DNA from: Anaerolineae bacterium
Lineage (GTDB): Bacteria; Chloroflexota; Anaerolineae; Aggregatilineales; Phototrophicaceae
DNA length: 64,000 nt
Reading direction: 5' to 3'
Assembly: GCA_022821805.1 (NCBI GenBank)
Contig: JAJECX010000042.1
Coordinates: 62,001-126,000, forward strand
Below the pieces are notes generated by a model that saw only the letters and a list, made by a program, of their open reading frames with translations, was not told the DNA's origin and ran no database searches. The first letter of the stretch is position 1; each line of letters starts with the position of its first letter. The translations under genes and the position numbers were made by a program. Positions 45,236-55,465 of this stretch are shown here, one piece after another.

Positions 45236-46921
45236 ATGACTTTGCTCAAGAGATGCATTCTGGTCCTAAGCCTTGCGGCTTTATTGTTCGGGGCGCTTGG
45301 CGCCGTCGCCCAAGATGAGGAGTTGGTCTTCGGCGACCTGCCACGCAGCGAGACCTTCATCGTCGCTTCACAGGCGCCGCATAATGATGTCTGGGACAGC
45401 TTCAACTACTACCAAGCGCCGACCTACAACAACGCCACCGGCTATGCCAATGTGATCGTTGAGCCGGCCTTCATCACCAGCCATGATTTCCACGCCTGGC
45501 TGGCGCAAGGCTGGGAATACAATGAAGATGGCACGGAAATGACGCTGACCATCACGGAGGGCGCCAATTGGAACGATGGCATGCCGCTGACGATGGATGA
45601 CTGGTTGTTCACGCTGCAATACAACCAGGAAAACGCCGATAAAGGCATCGCCTGGTCGTCATTCTTGAACGATGTGACCTGGAGCGCCGAGGGCAGCGAG
45701 ATAACCTTTTCCCTGCCGGAGCCAAACTGGCGCTTCCATTACAACTTCACTGGCATCGGCACCTTCACCCCCGTGCCCAGGCATATTTGGGAAGGTCAGG
45801 ATCCGACCACTTTCAAGAACCCGAATGCGGTCCATTCCGGCCCCTACCGCTTGGTGAGCAGCAACGCCGACACGCGCACAACGATATGGGAGCGGCGCGA
45901 TGACTATTGGGATCCGGATCGCATGCCGGCGCCGAAGTATATGGTCTGGCTCAAGCGGCCCGAAGCAGATGTGGCCGTCTTCGAATGGGAAGAGGGCAAC
46001 TTCGATCTGGGGCGGATGCCTTTCAGCACCATGATTCGCATCATAAGCGCGAATCCGCATGTCAAGACGCTGGTGCACCAGGATCCTTGCCCGCGGGGGC
46101 TGATATTCAATACCACGGTTGCGCCGCTGGATGACAAGCTGTTCCGGCGCGCGCTGGGTCTGCTAGTGAATCGGCAGGCGGTCGCCAACCTGGCCAACGT
46201 GCCCGGCTACGTAACGCCTGTGCTTTGGCCCAATCTCGGCGATCCGGACGAGCGCTATTACGACGCGGCGGCGGCTGAGGAATTCCAGGTGACCGCCTTT
46301 GATCCGGAAGCGGCGGCGGCGCTGCTGGACGAAGCCGGTTATCCGCTGGTTGATGGCAAGCGCGTCGACAAAGACGGGGAACCGATTTCGCTTGATGCCT
46401 TGTACATCGACATCGGCAACCCGGCTTGGACGGTCTGGGCTTGGCTGCTGGCCGAGCAAGCGCAGTTGGTCGGGCTGGAGGTCAACCCGCGGCTGCTCGA
46501 CATTCCGACTTTCTTGACGCAACTGCCCAACGGCGAGTTCGACATTATCTTCCGCTGGTTCTGCGGCAATTTGCCCGGCGACCCCATCGCGCTGTTTGAC
46601 GGCTTGCATTCCGAGCACGCCGTGGCCATCGGCGAGCGCTCGGGTGGCGTCCCGGGTCGCTACAGCAATCCCGAGATGGATGCGCTCATCGAGCAGATCC
46701 GAATCGCCAACCCGGCCTCCGAGGAGGCGCAGGAGCTCTTCCGGCAGGCATATCGAATCTGGGCTGAAGATGTGCCTTACGTGACCTTGTTCGGCGAGAA
46801 TGAAGGCGTGGTCTTCAACACCGAATACTGGACTGGTTTGGCAGTGGGTCAGGCTTGGGTGCACTGGACGCCAGCCGCGCGCCAGATCATCGACTTCATC
46901 GAGCCCGCGGGTGACATGTAG
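45236..46921 (+). CDS. ABC transporter substrate-binding protein, peptide/Opp family
   Basis: 561 residues. Signal peptide LVLSLAALLFGALGAVAQ, then an SBP_bac_5 fold: WEYNEDGTEMTLTITEGANWNDGMPLTMDDWLFTLQ, FTPVPRHIWEGQDP and LGLLVNRQAVANLANVPGYVTP. No lipobox cysteine is visible, so it is probably soluble or held by another means. AGGAG lies 7 bases before the ATG. The family captures oligopeptides, but many marine members bind oligosaccharides. The adjacent mannosidase makes a mannose-containing glycan possible, which is inference. Confidence 0.92.
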   Translation: MTLLKRCILVLSLAALLFGALGAVAQDEELVFGDLPRSETFIVASQAPHNDVWDSFNYYQAPTYNNATGYANVIVEPAFITSHDFHAWLAQGWEYNEDGTEMTLTITEGANWNDGMPLTMDDWLFTLQYNQENADKGIAWSSFLNDVTWSAEGSEITFSLPEPNWRFHYNFTGIGTFTPVPRHIWEGQDPTTFKNPNAVHSGPYRLVSSNADTRTTIWERRDDYWDPDRMPAPKYMVWLKRPEADVAVFEWEEGNFDLGRMPFSTMIRIISANPHVKTLVHQDPCPRGLIFNTTVAPLDDKLFRRALGLLVNRQAVANLANVPGYVTPVLWPNLGDPDERYYDAAAAEEFQVTAFDPEAAAALLDEAGYPLVDGKRVDKDGEPISLDALYIDIGNPAWTVWAWLLAEQAQLVGLEVNPRLLDIPTFLTQLPNGEFDIIFRWFCGNLPGDPIALFDGLHSEHAVAIGERSGGVPGRYSNPEMDALIEQIRIANPASEEAQELFRQAYRIWAEDVPYVTLFGENEGVVFNTEYWTGLAVGQAWVHWTPAARQIIDFIEPAGDM

Positions 46922-46953
46922 CGCTTTGCATGTTCGTCCGCAAATTCACGTTC

Positions 46954-47000
46954 TGTAGGGGCGACCGGAGGGCTGTGTCCACGCGCCCCTTGGGTCGCCC
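46954..47000. repeat. Palindromic repeat (second family)
   Basis: TGTAGGGGCGACC with arms GGGCGACC / GGTCGCCC encloses CTGTGTCCACGCG. The same core, CTGTGTCTACGCGC, occurs at 61579-61592. Further GGGCG-rich repeats follow to about 47095. It lies between the binding protein and permease genes, where a hairpin could lower expression of the downstream subunits. Confidence 0.6.
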
Positions 47001-47145
47001 TCCACTGCACAGACCCTATGGGCGAACTTTCGGTCACCCGTCGCACCAGCATCGTGTGTACGGGCGTGCCGGCGGCTCGCCCACTGATGTAGTAGATTTC
47101 TAATCACTCTTTGCACGACTGCCTTGGGCCTACCGTGACAGCATA

Positions 47146-48225
47146 ATGACAGCGAACTCATCCTCGCGCGCAGCAGAACCAAGCGAAGACCAACAGCAGG
47201 CCGGACGGCGCGAAGTCTTCCAGTATGCGCTTCGCCGCTTCGGCGTCTACCTCTTCACGCTTTGGGCGGCTATCACGGTAGCGTTTTTCATTTTTCGCCT
47301 GGTGCCGGGCGACCCGATGAATATCCTGCTGGGCAATTTGACGCGAGCCGAGGGGCGACAGCGCGACGCGGAAGCCGCAGAAGCCATCATCGCCCATTAC
47401 CGTCAGATCTTTGGTATGGACGAGCCGCTGCCGCTGCAATACGTCAATTATTTGCGCAAGGCGGTCCTGGGCGGGCTGGATTTGGGACCGTCCTTCGTCG
47501 AATACCCGGCGCAGACCAAGGACCTTGTCTTCCGCCGCATGCCCTGGACGATCGGCATCTTCACGACATCGGTACTGCTCGCCTGGATTGTCGGCACGGG
47601 ATTGGGCGCGCTCATCGGCTGGCTGCAGCGCAGTCGTCTGTCGAAGTTGGCGGTGGTCATATCGACGCTGCTGCAAATCACGCCGGTGTACTTGGTCGCG
47701 CTGGGGCTGATCATCTACGTCGGCTATACCTGGCGCATTTTGCCGGCTGGCGGACCTTACGCCCGCCATCTGCAGCCGGAATGGACCTGGGAGTTCATCA
47801 GCAGCCTCTTGACGCATGCCGTCTTGCCGATGCTTTCCAATATGATCGTCATCGGCGCCGGCTTCACGCTGGGCATGCGCGCGCTGATGATAAGCGTGCT
47901 GGGCGAGGATTACCTGACCTTCGCCCGCGCCAAGGGCTTGTCGCCTTTCACCATCCTCAAGGACTACGCCTTCCGTAACGCGCTCATCCCGCAAGTGACG
48001 GCGCTGGCCATTATCGTCGGCGCAACGCTGAATGGCACCTTCATCATCGAAGTGCTCTTCCAATTGCCCGGCTTGGGCACATTATTTGTGCAAGCGATGG
48101 GTCTGCGCGATTTCAATACCATGCAGGCGGTCGTGCTCTTTTCGATCTTCGCCGTCCTGACGCTGACCCTTGTCGTCGACCTGGCGCTCCCCTTGCTCGA
48201 TCCGCGCATTCGGAGGACGGCATGA
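47146..48225 (+). CDS. ABC transporter permease, OppB/DppB type
   Basis: 359 residues. About 40 cytoplasmic residues precede the first membrane helix (VYLFTLWAAITVAFFIFRLVPGDP), which carries the usual RLVPGDP signature of the first permease. The EAA-type loop is FARAKGLSPFTILKDYAFRNALIPQ, which docks on the ATPases. Six membrane segments are apparent. The 224-base gap from the binding protein holds repeats. The stop overlaps the next gene by 4 bases (ATGA). Confidence 0.93.
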   Translation: MTANSSSRAAEPSEDQQQAGRREVFQYALRRFGVYLFTLWAAITVAFFIFRLVPGDPMNILLGNLTRAEGRQRDAEAAEAIIAHYRQIFGMDEPLPLQYVNYLRKAVLGGLDLGPSFVEYPAQTKDLVFRRMPWTIGIFTTSVLLAWIVGTGLGALIGWLQRSRLSKLAVVISTLLQITPVYLVALGLIIYVGYTWRILPAGGPYARHLQPEWTWEFISSLLTHAVLPMLSNMIVIGAGFTLGMRALMISVLGEDYLTFARAKGLSPFTILKDYAFRNALIPQVTALAIIVGATLNGTFIIEVLFQLPGLGTLFVQAMGLRDFNTMQAVVLFSIFAVLTLTLVVDLALPLLDPRIRRTA

Positions 48226-49073
48226 GGAATCGCAGCATCATCATCGGCTCAATCATGCTGGCGCTTATGATCATCGTTGCGCTCGCCGGTCCCTCTGTCG
48301 TTGATCAACTGCTTTTCCCGGGCGAGCGACCCGGCATGCGGGGCAGCTACCGCCCCTATCAACTGGACTCGGCTACACACCCAATCGGCACCGATGGCGA
48401 CGGCCGCGATGGGCTCATGGTCTTCGTCTCCAGCATTTGGCCATCGTTACAGATTGGCGTCATTGCCGGGGCGACCTCCACCGGTCTGGGCGTCGTGATC
48501 GGCTTTCTGGCCGGCTATGCCCGCGGACGGCTGGATACGCTGTCACGCATCCTGATCGACATGGTGCTGGTCATCCCCACCCTGCCCCTGCTGCTGATGC
48601 TGGCGGCTTATATCGATCGCTGGGACTTATACAAACTGTCGTTGATTCTGGGATTGTTCGGCTGGTCCTTTGTGGCGCGCGTCATCCGGCCGCAGGTGCA
48701 GAGCCTGCGAGAGCGCAGCTATGTAGATCTGGCGGTGCTGTCCGGCGAGAATTCACTGGAGATCGTCTTTCTTGAATTGCTGCCGCCCTTATTGCCTTAT
48801 ATCGGTTATGTATTTTCTTTGAGCATAGTCGGCTCCATGCTGGCGGAAGCCGGCTTGCAGATCATTGGGTTGGGCGCGGGCGGCTTGCCGACGCTCGGCT
48901 TCATGATCGCCAAGGGTTTCCGCGAGAGTGTCATCGCGATCGGTCTCCTGGGGCAAATGCTGCTGCCGGCCGGCGCCTTGATCTACGTCTTCTTGGCGCT
49001 GAACCTGATCAATACCGGTTTGGACGAGGTCTTCAACCCGCGCTTGAAGACGACGATCGAAGGCGGCGACTGA
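48222..49073 (+). CDS. ABC transporter permease, OppC/DppC type
   Basis: 283 residues. The signature HPIGTDGDGRD (the DGRD/DxxGRD motif of second permeases) follows the first membrane helix. The EAA-type loop is PQVQSLRERSYVDLAVLSGENSLEIVFLELLPPLLPY. Five to six membrane segments. It pairs with the preceding permease to form the channel. It overlaps both neighbours, so translation is coupled. Confidence 0.93.
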   Translation: MRNRSIIIGSIMLALMIIVALAGPSVVDQLLFPGERPGMRGSYRPYQLDSATHPIGTDGDGRDGLMVFVSSIWPSLQIGVIAGATSTGLGVVIGFLAGYARGRLDTLSRILIDMVLVIPTLPLLLMLAAYIDRWDLYKLSLILGLFGWSFVARVIRPQVQSLRERSYVDLAVLSGENSLEIVFLELLPPLLPYIGYVFSLSIVGSMLAEAGLQIIGLGAGGLPTLGFMIAKGFRESVIAIGLLGQMLLPAGALIYVFLALNLINTGLDEVFNPRLKTTIEGGD

Positions 49074-50056
49074 TGCCGGCGCTGCTGGAAATTCGCGGGC
49101 TGTCGGCTGGCCTGCAAGGTCGCCGCTCAGTCACGCAGGTGGTCAGCAATGTCGATCTTGATGTCCGGTCCGGTGAAATCCTCGGCGTAGTAGGCGAATC
49201 CGGCTGCGGCAAGAGCACATTAGCCACCGCCATCATGCGTTTGCTGGTCCCGCCCCAAGTGCTGCAATCCGGCTCAATGACGCTGCGGCTGAACAAAGGC
49301 AGCAGCTACGACTTGGTCAAACTTTCCGAAAGCGAGCTGCGTGAACTGCGCTGGCGGCATCTGTCGTATATCCCGCAAGGCTCGATGAATTCCCTCAACC
49401 CGGTTCTGCGCGTGGAGCGGCAGATGACCGATACCTTGATTCAGCATGGGCTTTCCGACAAAGAGGCGCGATCGCGCGCCATCGCCGCGCTGGAACTGGT
49501 CAATCTGGAGCCCAAGATACTTTACAGCTATCCCCATGAATTGAGCGGCGGCATGCGCCAGCGTGTCATTATCGCCGCGGCCGTCAGCATGCGTCCCGCT
49601 TTGATCGTCGCTGACGAGTTGACGACCGCCCTTGATGTGGTCACGCAGCGGCAGATACTCCAGGAACTGATTGGCATACGAGATGAACTGGGCGCTACGA
49701 TAATTCTCATCACCCATGACATGGGAGTCGTGGCGCAGATCGCCGATCGCGTCGCCGTCATGTACGCCGGCAAGATCGCCGAGCTGGGCACGGTCAACGG
49801 CATCTTTGAGACGCCGCTTCACCCCTACTCGCAAGGCTTGATCGGCTCGATTCCGCGCGAGAGCGGTCAGCGCGTCGAAGGCTTGCTGGGCGAGGCGCCC
49901 AGCCCCTGGAATTATCCGACCGGCTGTCGCTTTCATCCGCGCTGCCCAAAGGTCTTCGCGCATTGCCGCGCGCAAACGCCGGCGTTACAAGTACAAGCAT
50001 CTGACCGCTGGGCCGCCTGCCACCTCTACGATGCCGAGGTCGCCGCCGATGCGTGA
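49073..50056 (+). CDS. ABC transporter ATP-binding protein, OppD/DppD type
   Basis: 327 residues. Walker A GESGCGKST, signature LSGGMRQR, Walker B LIVADEL and the D-loop TTALD are all present. The C-terminal Opp/Dpp extension includes the cysteine-rich CRFHPRCPKVFAHC segment, a likely 4Fe-4S site of the oligopeptide_HPY domain. It starts at TGATG overlapping the previous stop. It energises uptake together with the next gene product. Confidence 0.94.
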   Translation: MPALLEIRGLSAGLQGRRSVTQVVSNVDLDVRSGEILGVVGESGCGKSTLATAIMRLLVPPQVLQSGSMTLRLNKGSSYDLVKLSESELRELRWRHLSYIPQGSMNSLNPVLRVERQMTDTLIQHGLSDKEARSRAIAALELVNLEPKILYSYPHELSGGMRQRVIIAAAVSMRPALIVADELTTALDVVTQRQILQELIGIRDELGATIILITHDMGVVAQIADRVAVMYAGKIAELGTVNGIFETPLHPYSQGLIGSIPRESGQRVEGLLGEAPSPWNYPTGCRFHPRCPKVFAHCRAQTPALQVQASDRWAACHLYDAEVAADA

Positions 50057-51029
50057 TCTTCTCGTTGTGGAGAATCTGCGGCAGATCTTTGGCGGGCGCA
50101 ACCAGACCTTCGCCGTTGACGATGTGTCATTTCGCATCCCGGCTGAGCCAACGATCGTCAGCCTGGTTGGCGAAAGCGGCAGCGGCAAGTCGACGATCGC
50201 CCGCATCATTTTGGGCTTGCTGCAACCGACCGCCGGGCGCGTGCTATATGATGGCGCCGATATCGCCATGTCCGGTCGCAAGTGGAATCGCAAGTTTCGC
50301 GGCGAGGTGCAAGCGGTATTTCAGGATCCCTACAGCGTCTACAATCCGGTCTATAAGGCGGAGCGCGTCCTTAAGCTGGTCATCCGCAAGTTTGGGCTGG
50401 CAAAGAGCAAAGCGGAAGCGCAAGCGATGATGGAGGAGGCGCTGCGAGCGGTTGACCTGCGGCCCGAAGAAGTCCTGGACCGGCACCCGCATCAGTTGAG
50501 CGGCGGTCAGCGGCAGCGACTGATGCTCGCCCGTGTCTACCTGATGCGGCCGCGCCTGATCGTGGCGGACGAGCCGGTATCAATGATCGACGCCGGCATG
50601 CGCGCCTCGTTCCTGAATATCTTGCAGGACTTTCGCGATTCGCATGGGATTTCCACGCTGTTTATCACGCATGATCTTTCAACGGCGATGTACCTGGGCG
50701 GGGAGATCATTGTGCTCTATCAGGGCCGGATCATGGAGCAAGGCGCGACTCAGACGGTGATGAACGCGCCGCTGCATCCTTATGCCCAACTGCTGATTAG
50801 TTCGATACCGACGCCGGACCCGCGCAGACGCTGGGATGAGGACTTGTCGGCCGCGCCGCTGGCGGAAATAGGTTACGGTGCGAGCGCTGGTCGCGAACGC
50901 TGCCTATTCGCCGACCGCTGCCCACAGGTCATGGACCAGTGCTGGGGGGCGCGCCCGCGCTTGCAGGCGCCCAAAATCGACGCTGTCGACTCGGCTCAAC
51001 GAGACGTCGCTTGCTATCTTTATGAGTGA
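50049..51029 (+). CDS. ABC transporter ATP-binding protein, OppF/DppF type
   Basis: 326 residues. I chose ATG 50049 (AGGT upstream, MRDLLVVENLRQIF); an in-frame ATG at 50031 would add six residues. Walker A GESGSGKST, signature LSGGQRQR and Walker B LIVADEPVSM are present, with Asp in the D-loop SMIDAG. The C-terminal Cys segment CLFADRCPQVMDQC matches the partner ATPase. It overlaps the preceding gene by 8 bases and completes a five-gene importer. Confidence 0.94.
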   Translation: MRDLLVVENLRQIFGGRNQTFAVDDVSFRIPAEPTIVSLVGESGSGKSTIARIILGLLQPTAGRVLYDGADIAMSGRKWNRKFRGEVQAVFQDPYSVYNPVYKAERVLKLVIRKFGLAKSKAEAQAMMEEALRAVDLRPEEVLDRHPHQLSGGQRQRLMLARVYLMRPRLIVADEPVSMIDAGMRASFLNILQDFRDSHGISTLFITHDLSTAMYLGGEIIVLYQGRIMEQGATQTVMNAPLHPYAQLLISSIPTPDPRRRWDEDLSAAPLAEIGYGASAGRERCLFADRCPQVMDQCWGARPRLQAPKIDAVDSAQRDVACYLYE

Positions 51030-51095
51030 TCTTTAATCACACCGTAATACTTAACTCGGCTTCCTGTCCTTATTGATAATTGAAGGTTGAAATAC

Positions 51096-54000
51096 ATGAC
51101 TAGCAGGCAACCACCGAATACGCTTTCCTTGAGCGGCGCTGACTGGTTCATCCGCGAAGATGCGGCGCTTAATGGAGAGGCGGAGGGATTGCACTCGGCT
51201 GATGTGCCGGCAGACGGCTGGATTCCTGCCACTGTGCCGGGCAATATCCAAGCCGACCTGGAAGCGGCGCACGAGTTGAAGCCGCTCTGGTACGGCGCTG
51301 GCGACCCGCGCCTGGCAGAAGTAGCGAAGAAAGACTGGTGGTATCGGCTTGACTTCGAGGCGCCGGCCGCTTGGGCGGACGCGCGCCTCAAGCTGGTATT
51401 CGACGGCGTCGATTACGCCTGCGATGTTTGGCTCAATGGACAGCGTCTTGGCGCAAACGCCGGCATGTTCAGGCGCTTCGGTTATGATGTCGCCGGCATT
51501 ATCAAGCCCGGCGAGACCAATCGCCTGGCGGTCAGGATTGAGCGCATACCGCCGGAACTCGCGCATATTCTCTCCGCTTCCGATGGCGCTATGAGCGGCG
51601 GCGGCGAGAACTACCCGAAAGAATGGGGTCCCGATTTCTTCGTCAACGGCATCAACGAGACGCGGCAACTGCTGCAAGACCTCAAAAGCCCGACCAATTA
51701 CGGCTGGGATTGGGGCGTCAATGTCTATACCTTGGGCATCTGGCAAGATCTGCGTCTGGAGGCGAGCGGCGACGCCCGCATCGAATGGCTGCAAGCAAAG
51801 ACGGAACTGAGCGGCGATCAGCGCGGGGCGGCAGTCAAGGTCACGCTGGAAATCGACAGCCTGTGCGCTTTGGATGGTTTGGCCCTCATCCGTATTGATG
51901 GTCAGGGAGAAGCGCAGGAGACTGAACACCTGGCGGCGCTGCGCCAGGGTGAAAACAGCGTCGAGTTGGAGATTGCCTTGGATGAGCCGGCGCTGTGGTG
52001 GCCCAATGGACAGGGCGACCAGCCGCTTTACTCGCTGGAGGCGCGCCTGCTGGATGCCCAGAGCGGCGAATTGCTGGACAGGCGGTCAACCCGCTTCGCC
52101 GTGCGAGAGATCCGCTGGCAGCAAGTGGAAGGCGCGTCGGCAGACTTCATCAATCCATATCAATTGGTCATCAATGGTCGCCCCGCGCGCATGATCGGCT
52201 CGAACATCTTGCCGCCGGATCTGCTCTTCGGCCGCATGGATGAGCGCGGACCGCGCCTCATCCAGTTGGCCGCGGCTGCGGGGATGAATACCTTGAGAGT
52301 CTGGGGTGGCGGAGTATTCCCCAGCGAGGCAATGCTCGATCTGGCCGATGAAATGGGCATCATGCTGTCGCAGGAGTTTCCCATGTCGAGCTGCCGTCCG
52401 GAAACGGATGCCGTCTTCCTGGGCAATCTCGAGCGGACGATTCGCGGGCTGGTCAAGCGCTACCGCAATCACACCTGCATAATCGAATGGACCGGCGGCA
52501 ACGAAATGTGGTGGTATCAAGGCGATGACCATGCCGCCTTGCATCTGCTGGAGCGAATCGTCGCCGAAGAAGACGATCGACTGTTCCGCGCCACCTGCCC
52601 GATCCAAGGCGCTCGCCACAGCCCCTGGCACTACGATCCGGCGACGCATTACGCGCACTACGATGACGAAGAGCTGCTCGATACGGGCTGGCGGCGGGGC
52701 GAAAACAAGCTGATGCGCTACGGCGAATTTGGCTGTCACTCGATTGCGCACCTGGAAACCTGGCAGCGAGAGATTCCCCCGGCCGACCAATGGCCCGCCT
52801 ACGACGAGGACAGCCCGGCGCTCATTCGCAAGAATGTTGTACAGGCGGTATTCACCAAAGAGCATTGGCTGATGAAATCCATCCTGGAGTCCCTCTTTGG
52901 CGCCGTCGAAACGCTCGAAGCGCTGGTGAAAGCCGGTCAATACCTGGGCGCGCATGGACTGCGCTACGCGGTTGATGCATTGCGGCGGCGGGGCAAGCGC
53001 ATCGGTGGCATCACCACCTGGGTATTCAACGAGCCTTGGCCCAACGGCGGCGGACCCTACCTGGTCGATTATGACGGCCGACCGCTGATGATTTACCACT
53101 TCCAAAAGCAAGCCTTGGCGCCCGTCAGTCTGTCCTTGAAGCACGAGTCCAATCTATTCGATCCCAAAAAGGGGCTGGATGTCGAGTTATGGCTGGCCAG
53201 CGACGCGCCGGCGCCGATGAGCAACCTGCGCTGGCGCTGGCTGCTGCGCAATGGGACCGGTTGTGCGCTTGCGCAGGATGAGGGCAGCGTATCGGTATCT
53301 CCTATGGAGGCATTTGCCCTAGGCGCCATTCGGTCCGATCCACTCAACGATGATGCCGCGAGTCTGCTCTTCGTTGAGCTGCAGCTTTTCAACAGCGATG
53401 GCGAACTTCTAACCGAGCGCTTGCATATATTCGGCTCCTCTGCATCGCCGGCGCCGCTAGCGGGTTTGATCTCGGACTCGGATGCCAGTCCCGCTCGAAC
53501 CGCGCTGGAAGTCGTCAGTTTCTCGCATCAGCGGGGAGGTGGCTGCGAGCGCCTGCAAATTGAGTTGACCAACAAAGGCGAAATGACCGCGCTATTCTGT
53601 GAGCCACATCCCCTGCTCGCTTATCGCACTAATATCGACATTGAGAATAACTACGCCTTCATCCCACCCGGCGAGCGACGCAGGATCACGATTGGCGCGC
53701 CCGCTGATACGCCCGACGGTCTCACGTTGGCGCAAACCGGCTGGCGCATATCCTGCTGGAACGCGGATGATGTGGAGATTCCGCCGAGCTCAGATGTGAT
53801 TTTTTCGATTGGCCGGCGCGATGCCATGAGCCGCGAATTCGACGGATACGACGATCTGTCGCGGATTGCAGCGATGACAGAGGTCGAAATAGAAGGGAAT
53901 AGGCTCGACCCGTCGGCGCTGCCGCTGCTGATGACACGGGACCTACGCCTGCGATTCCGCTTTGACGCGCCGCAAGGGGGGGAGCGCAGCGCGCGCTTGC

Positions 54001-54257
54001 GTTTGCATACGGCCGATCAGTCGGAGACGAGCGAGCCCTTAATCGAAGTAAGGCTAAATGGTCGGCGCTTCGAGGCGGCGCTGGCGACCGGGCTGGGCAT
54101 CCAAAACAGCGACCCCGCGCATCTCGCCTTTCCGCAAACGGTCGCCATTGATCTGCTGCTCGGGACGCTGCTAGCGGGCACCAATACACTTGAAGTAGAC
54201 CTCGTCAATGAAAGCTGGTTCAGCTGGGATGCGATTGACCTGATCACATCCGGCTGA
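51096..54257 (+). CDS. GH2 beta-mannosidase-like enzyme
   Basis: 1053 residues, with GH2 sandwich domains and a central TIM barrel. Glu470 (EWTGGNEMWWY) is the predicted acid/base and Glu544 (YGEFGCHS) the nucleophile. The N-terminal sugar-binding domain (WYRLDFEAP, VFDGVDYACDVWLNG) and NGINETRQLLQDLKSPTNYGWDWG match beta-mannosidases. No signal peptide is seen, so it probably acts in the cytoplasm on imported mannosides. ATG 51096 has AAGG 9-10 bases upstream. It follows the transporter by 66 bases and may share its transcript. Confidence 0.9.
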   Translation: MTSRQPPNTLSLSGADWFIREDAALNGEAEGLHSADVPADGWIPATVPGNIQADLEAAHELKPLWYGAGDPRLAEVAKKDWWYRLDFEAPAAWADARLKLVFDGVDYACDVWLNGQRLGANAGMFRRFGYDVAGIIKPGETNRLAVRIERIPPELAHILSASDGAMSGGGENYPKEWGPDFFVNGINETRQLLQDLKSPTNYGWDWGVNVYTLGIWQDLRLEASGDARIEWLQAKTELSGDQRGAAVKVTLEIDSLCALDGLALIRIDGQGEAQETEHLAALRQGENSVELEIALDEPALWWPNGQGDQPLYSLEARLLDAQSGELLDRRSTRFAVREIRWQQVEGASADFINPYQLVINGRPARMIGSNILPPDLLFGRMDERGPRLIQLAAAAGMNTLRVWGGGVFPSEAMLDLADEMGIMLSQEFPMSSCRPETDAVFLGNLERTIRGLVKRYRNHTCIIEWTGGNEMWWYQGDDHAALHLLERIVAEEDDRLFRATCPIQGARHSPWHYDPATHYAHYDDEELLDTGWRRGENKLMRYGEFGCHSIAHLETWQREIPPADQWPAYDEDSPALIRKNVVQAVFTKEHWLMKSILESLFGAVETLEALVKAGQYLGAHGLRYAVDALRRRGKRIGGITTWVFNEPWPNGGGPYLVDYDGRPLMIYHFQKQALAPVSLSLKHESNLFDPKKGLDVELWLASDAPAPMSNLRWRWLLRNGTGCALAQDEGSVSVSPMEAFALGAIRSDPLNDDAASLLFVELQLFNSDGELLTERLHIFGSSASPAPLAGLISDSDASPARTALEVVSFSHQRGGGCERLQIELTNKGEMTALFCEPHPLLAYRTNIDIENNYAFIPPGERRRITIGAPADTPDGLTLAQTGWRISCWNADDVEIPPSSDVIFSIGRRDAMSREFDGYDDLSRIAAMTEVEIEGNRLDPSALPLLMTRDLRLRFRFDAPQGGERSARLRLHTADQSETSEPLIEVRLNGRRFEAALATGLGIQNSDPAHLAFPQTVAIDLLLGTLLAGTNTLEVDLVNESWFSWDAIDLITSG

Positions 54258-54276
54258 ACTAAGGACAAACTTCAAA

Positions 54277-55401
54277 TCACGCCAAGTGCTTCTTGACGAC
54301 GGCTTCATCCAACTCGACGCCCAAGCCCGGCGCCGTCGGCGGTGTGATGAATCCTTGCTCGAAGCGAATCGGCTCTTTGAAAATGTCGCTGTGCAAACCG
54401 GCGCCGTTATACTCCTGAATCAGGAAATTCGGCGAACAGGTATCCAACTGAACAGCGGCGGCCGCTGCCACCGGTCCACAATACATATGAGGCGCGATCA
54501 TGGCGTAGTGCGCCTCAGCCATGCCAGCGATCTTCTTCGCCTCCAGGATGCCGCCACACTGCCCCACGTCCAGCTGCAAAATCTGCGCCGCCTGTTTCTT
54601 GAGCAATTCGGCGAATTCAAACTTGGTCACCAGCCGTTCGCCGGTGGCGATCGGAATGCTGGTATGCGCGGCGACGCGCGCCATTTCATCGATATTCTCC
54701 GGCGGCACCGGTTCCTCGAACCAGAAGGGGCTGAACTCCTCCAATTCTTTGGCGACGCGAATGGCGACGGCGGTGGTAAACTGCCCGTGCGTTCCGATGC
54801 CAACTTCGAGCTCATCGCCGACGGCATCGCGAATCGCGCGGAAGATCTTCGCGACGTGCCGAATCGTCTTCAAAGAGAAATCGCGCGGCTGCGGGAATAA
54901 GGGCGTGAAGGGATCGAGTTTGCAGGCGCTGTTGCCTTCTTCCACCAGCTTGATCGCAATCTCGCCCGCCTTTAGCGGATTCTCCCAGATGCCTTCCGTG
55001 GGCATATAGGCGTAGGCGCGCAGCTGATCATGCACTTTTCCGCCGAGGAGATTGTAAATCGGTTGATTGGTTGCCTTGCCGACGATATCCCAGAGCGCCA
55101 TTTCGATTGCGCTGAGCGCCGGCGTCATATACAGGCTGGGATGACGCCAGTCGTGCCGCGAGGCGTATATCGTCTGCCAGATACTTTCGATTTGAAAGGG
55201 GTCGCGGCCGATGACAAACTGCTCGCAGAAGTCCACGATCATGTTGATAGCCGGCCCCAAGTTGGTGGCGTGCATCGTCGGTCGTTCGCCCAAGCCAATG
55301 ATGCCTTCATCGGTCATTAGCTGCACGAAAAGCCAGTGTTTCCCGCCGATGTAAGGCTCGATATTGCGCACAAGAATGGTCTCAACACCGGTAACTTTCA
55401 T
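54277..55401 (-). CDS. Enolase-superfamily (MR/MLE) dehydratase-like protein
   Basis: 374 residues with an alpha+beta capping domain, then the barrel. Visible site residues: SACKLDPF, WFEEPVPPE and IATGERLVTKFEF, and APHMYCGPV. The first metal ligand position, usually Asp, reads GIGTHGQF here. The family dehydrates sugar acids such as galactonate, mannonate or fuconate. RspA/ManD-like proteins are the closest in wording, from memory. AGAGGA lies 7 bases before the ATG. It is convergent with the mannosidase, 19 bases away. Confidence 0.85.
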   Translation of the reverse strand: MKVTGVETILVRNIEPYIGGKHWLFVQLMTDEGIIGLGERPTMHATNLGPAINMIVDFCEQFVIGRDPFQIESIWQTIYASRHDWRHPSLYMTPALSAIEMALWDIVGKATNQPIYNLLGGKVHDQLRAYAYMPTEGIWENPLKAGEIAIKLVEEGNSACKLDPFTPLFPQPRDFSLKTIRHVAKIFRAIRDAVGDELEVGIGTHGQFTTAVAIRVAKELEEFSPFWFEEPVPPENIDEMARVAAHTSIPIATGERLVTKFEFAELLKKQAAQILQLDVGQCGGILEAKKIAGMAEAHYAMIAPHMYCGPVAAAAAVQLDTCSPNFLIQEYNGAGLHSDIFKEPIRFEQGFITPPTAPGLGVELDEAVVKKHLA

Positions 55402-55465
55402 CGTTCATTCCTCTTTTCTATACGACGCTCGACATTCATGCCAGCTTTCGGTCCTTTCGCCGGCG

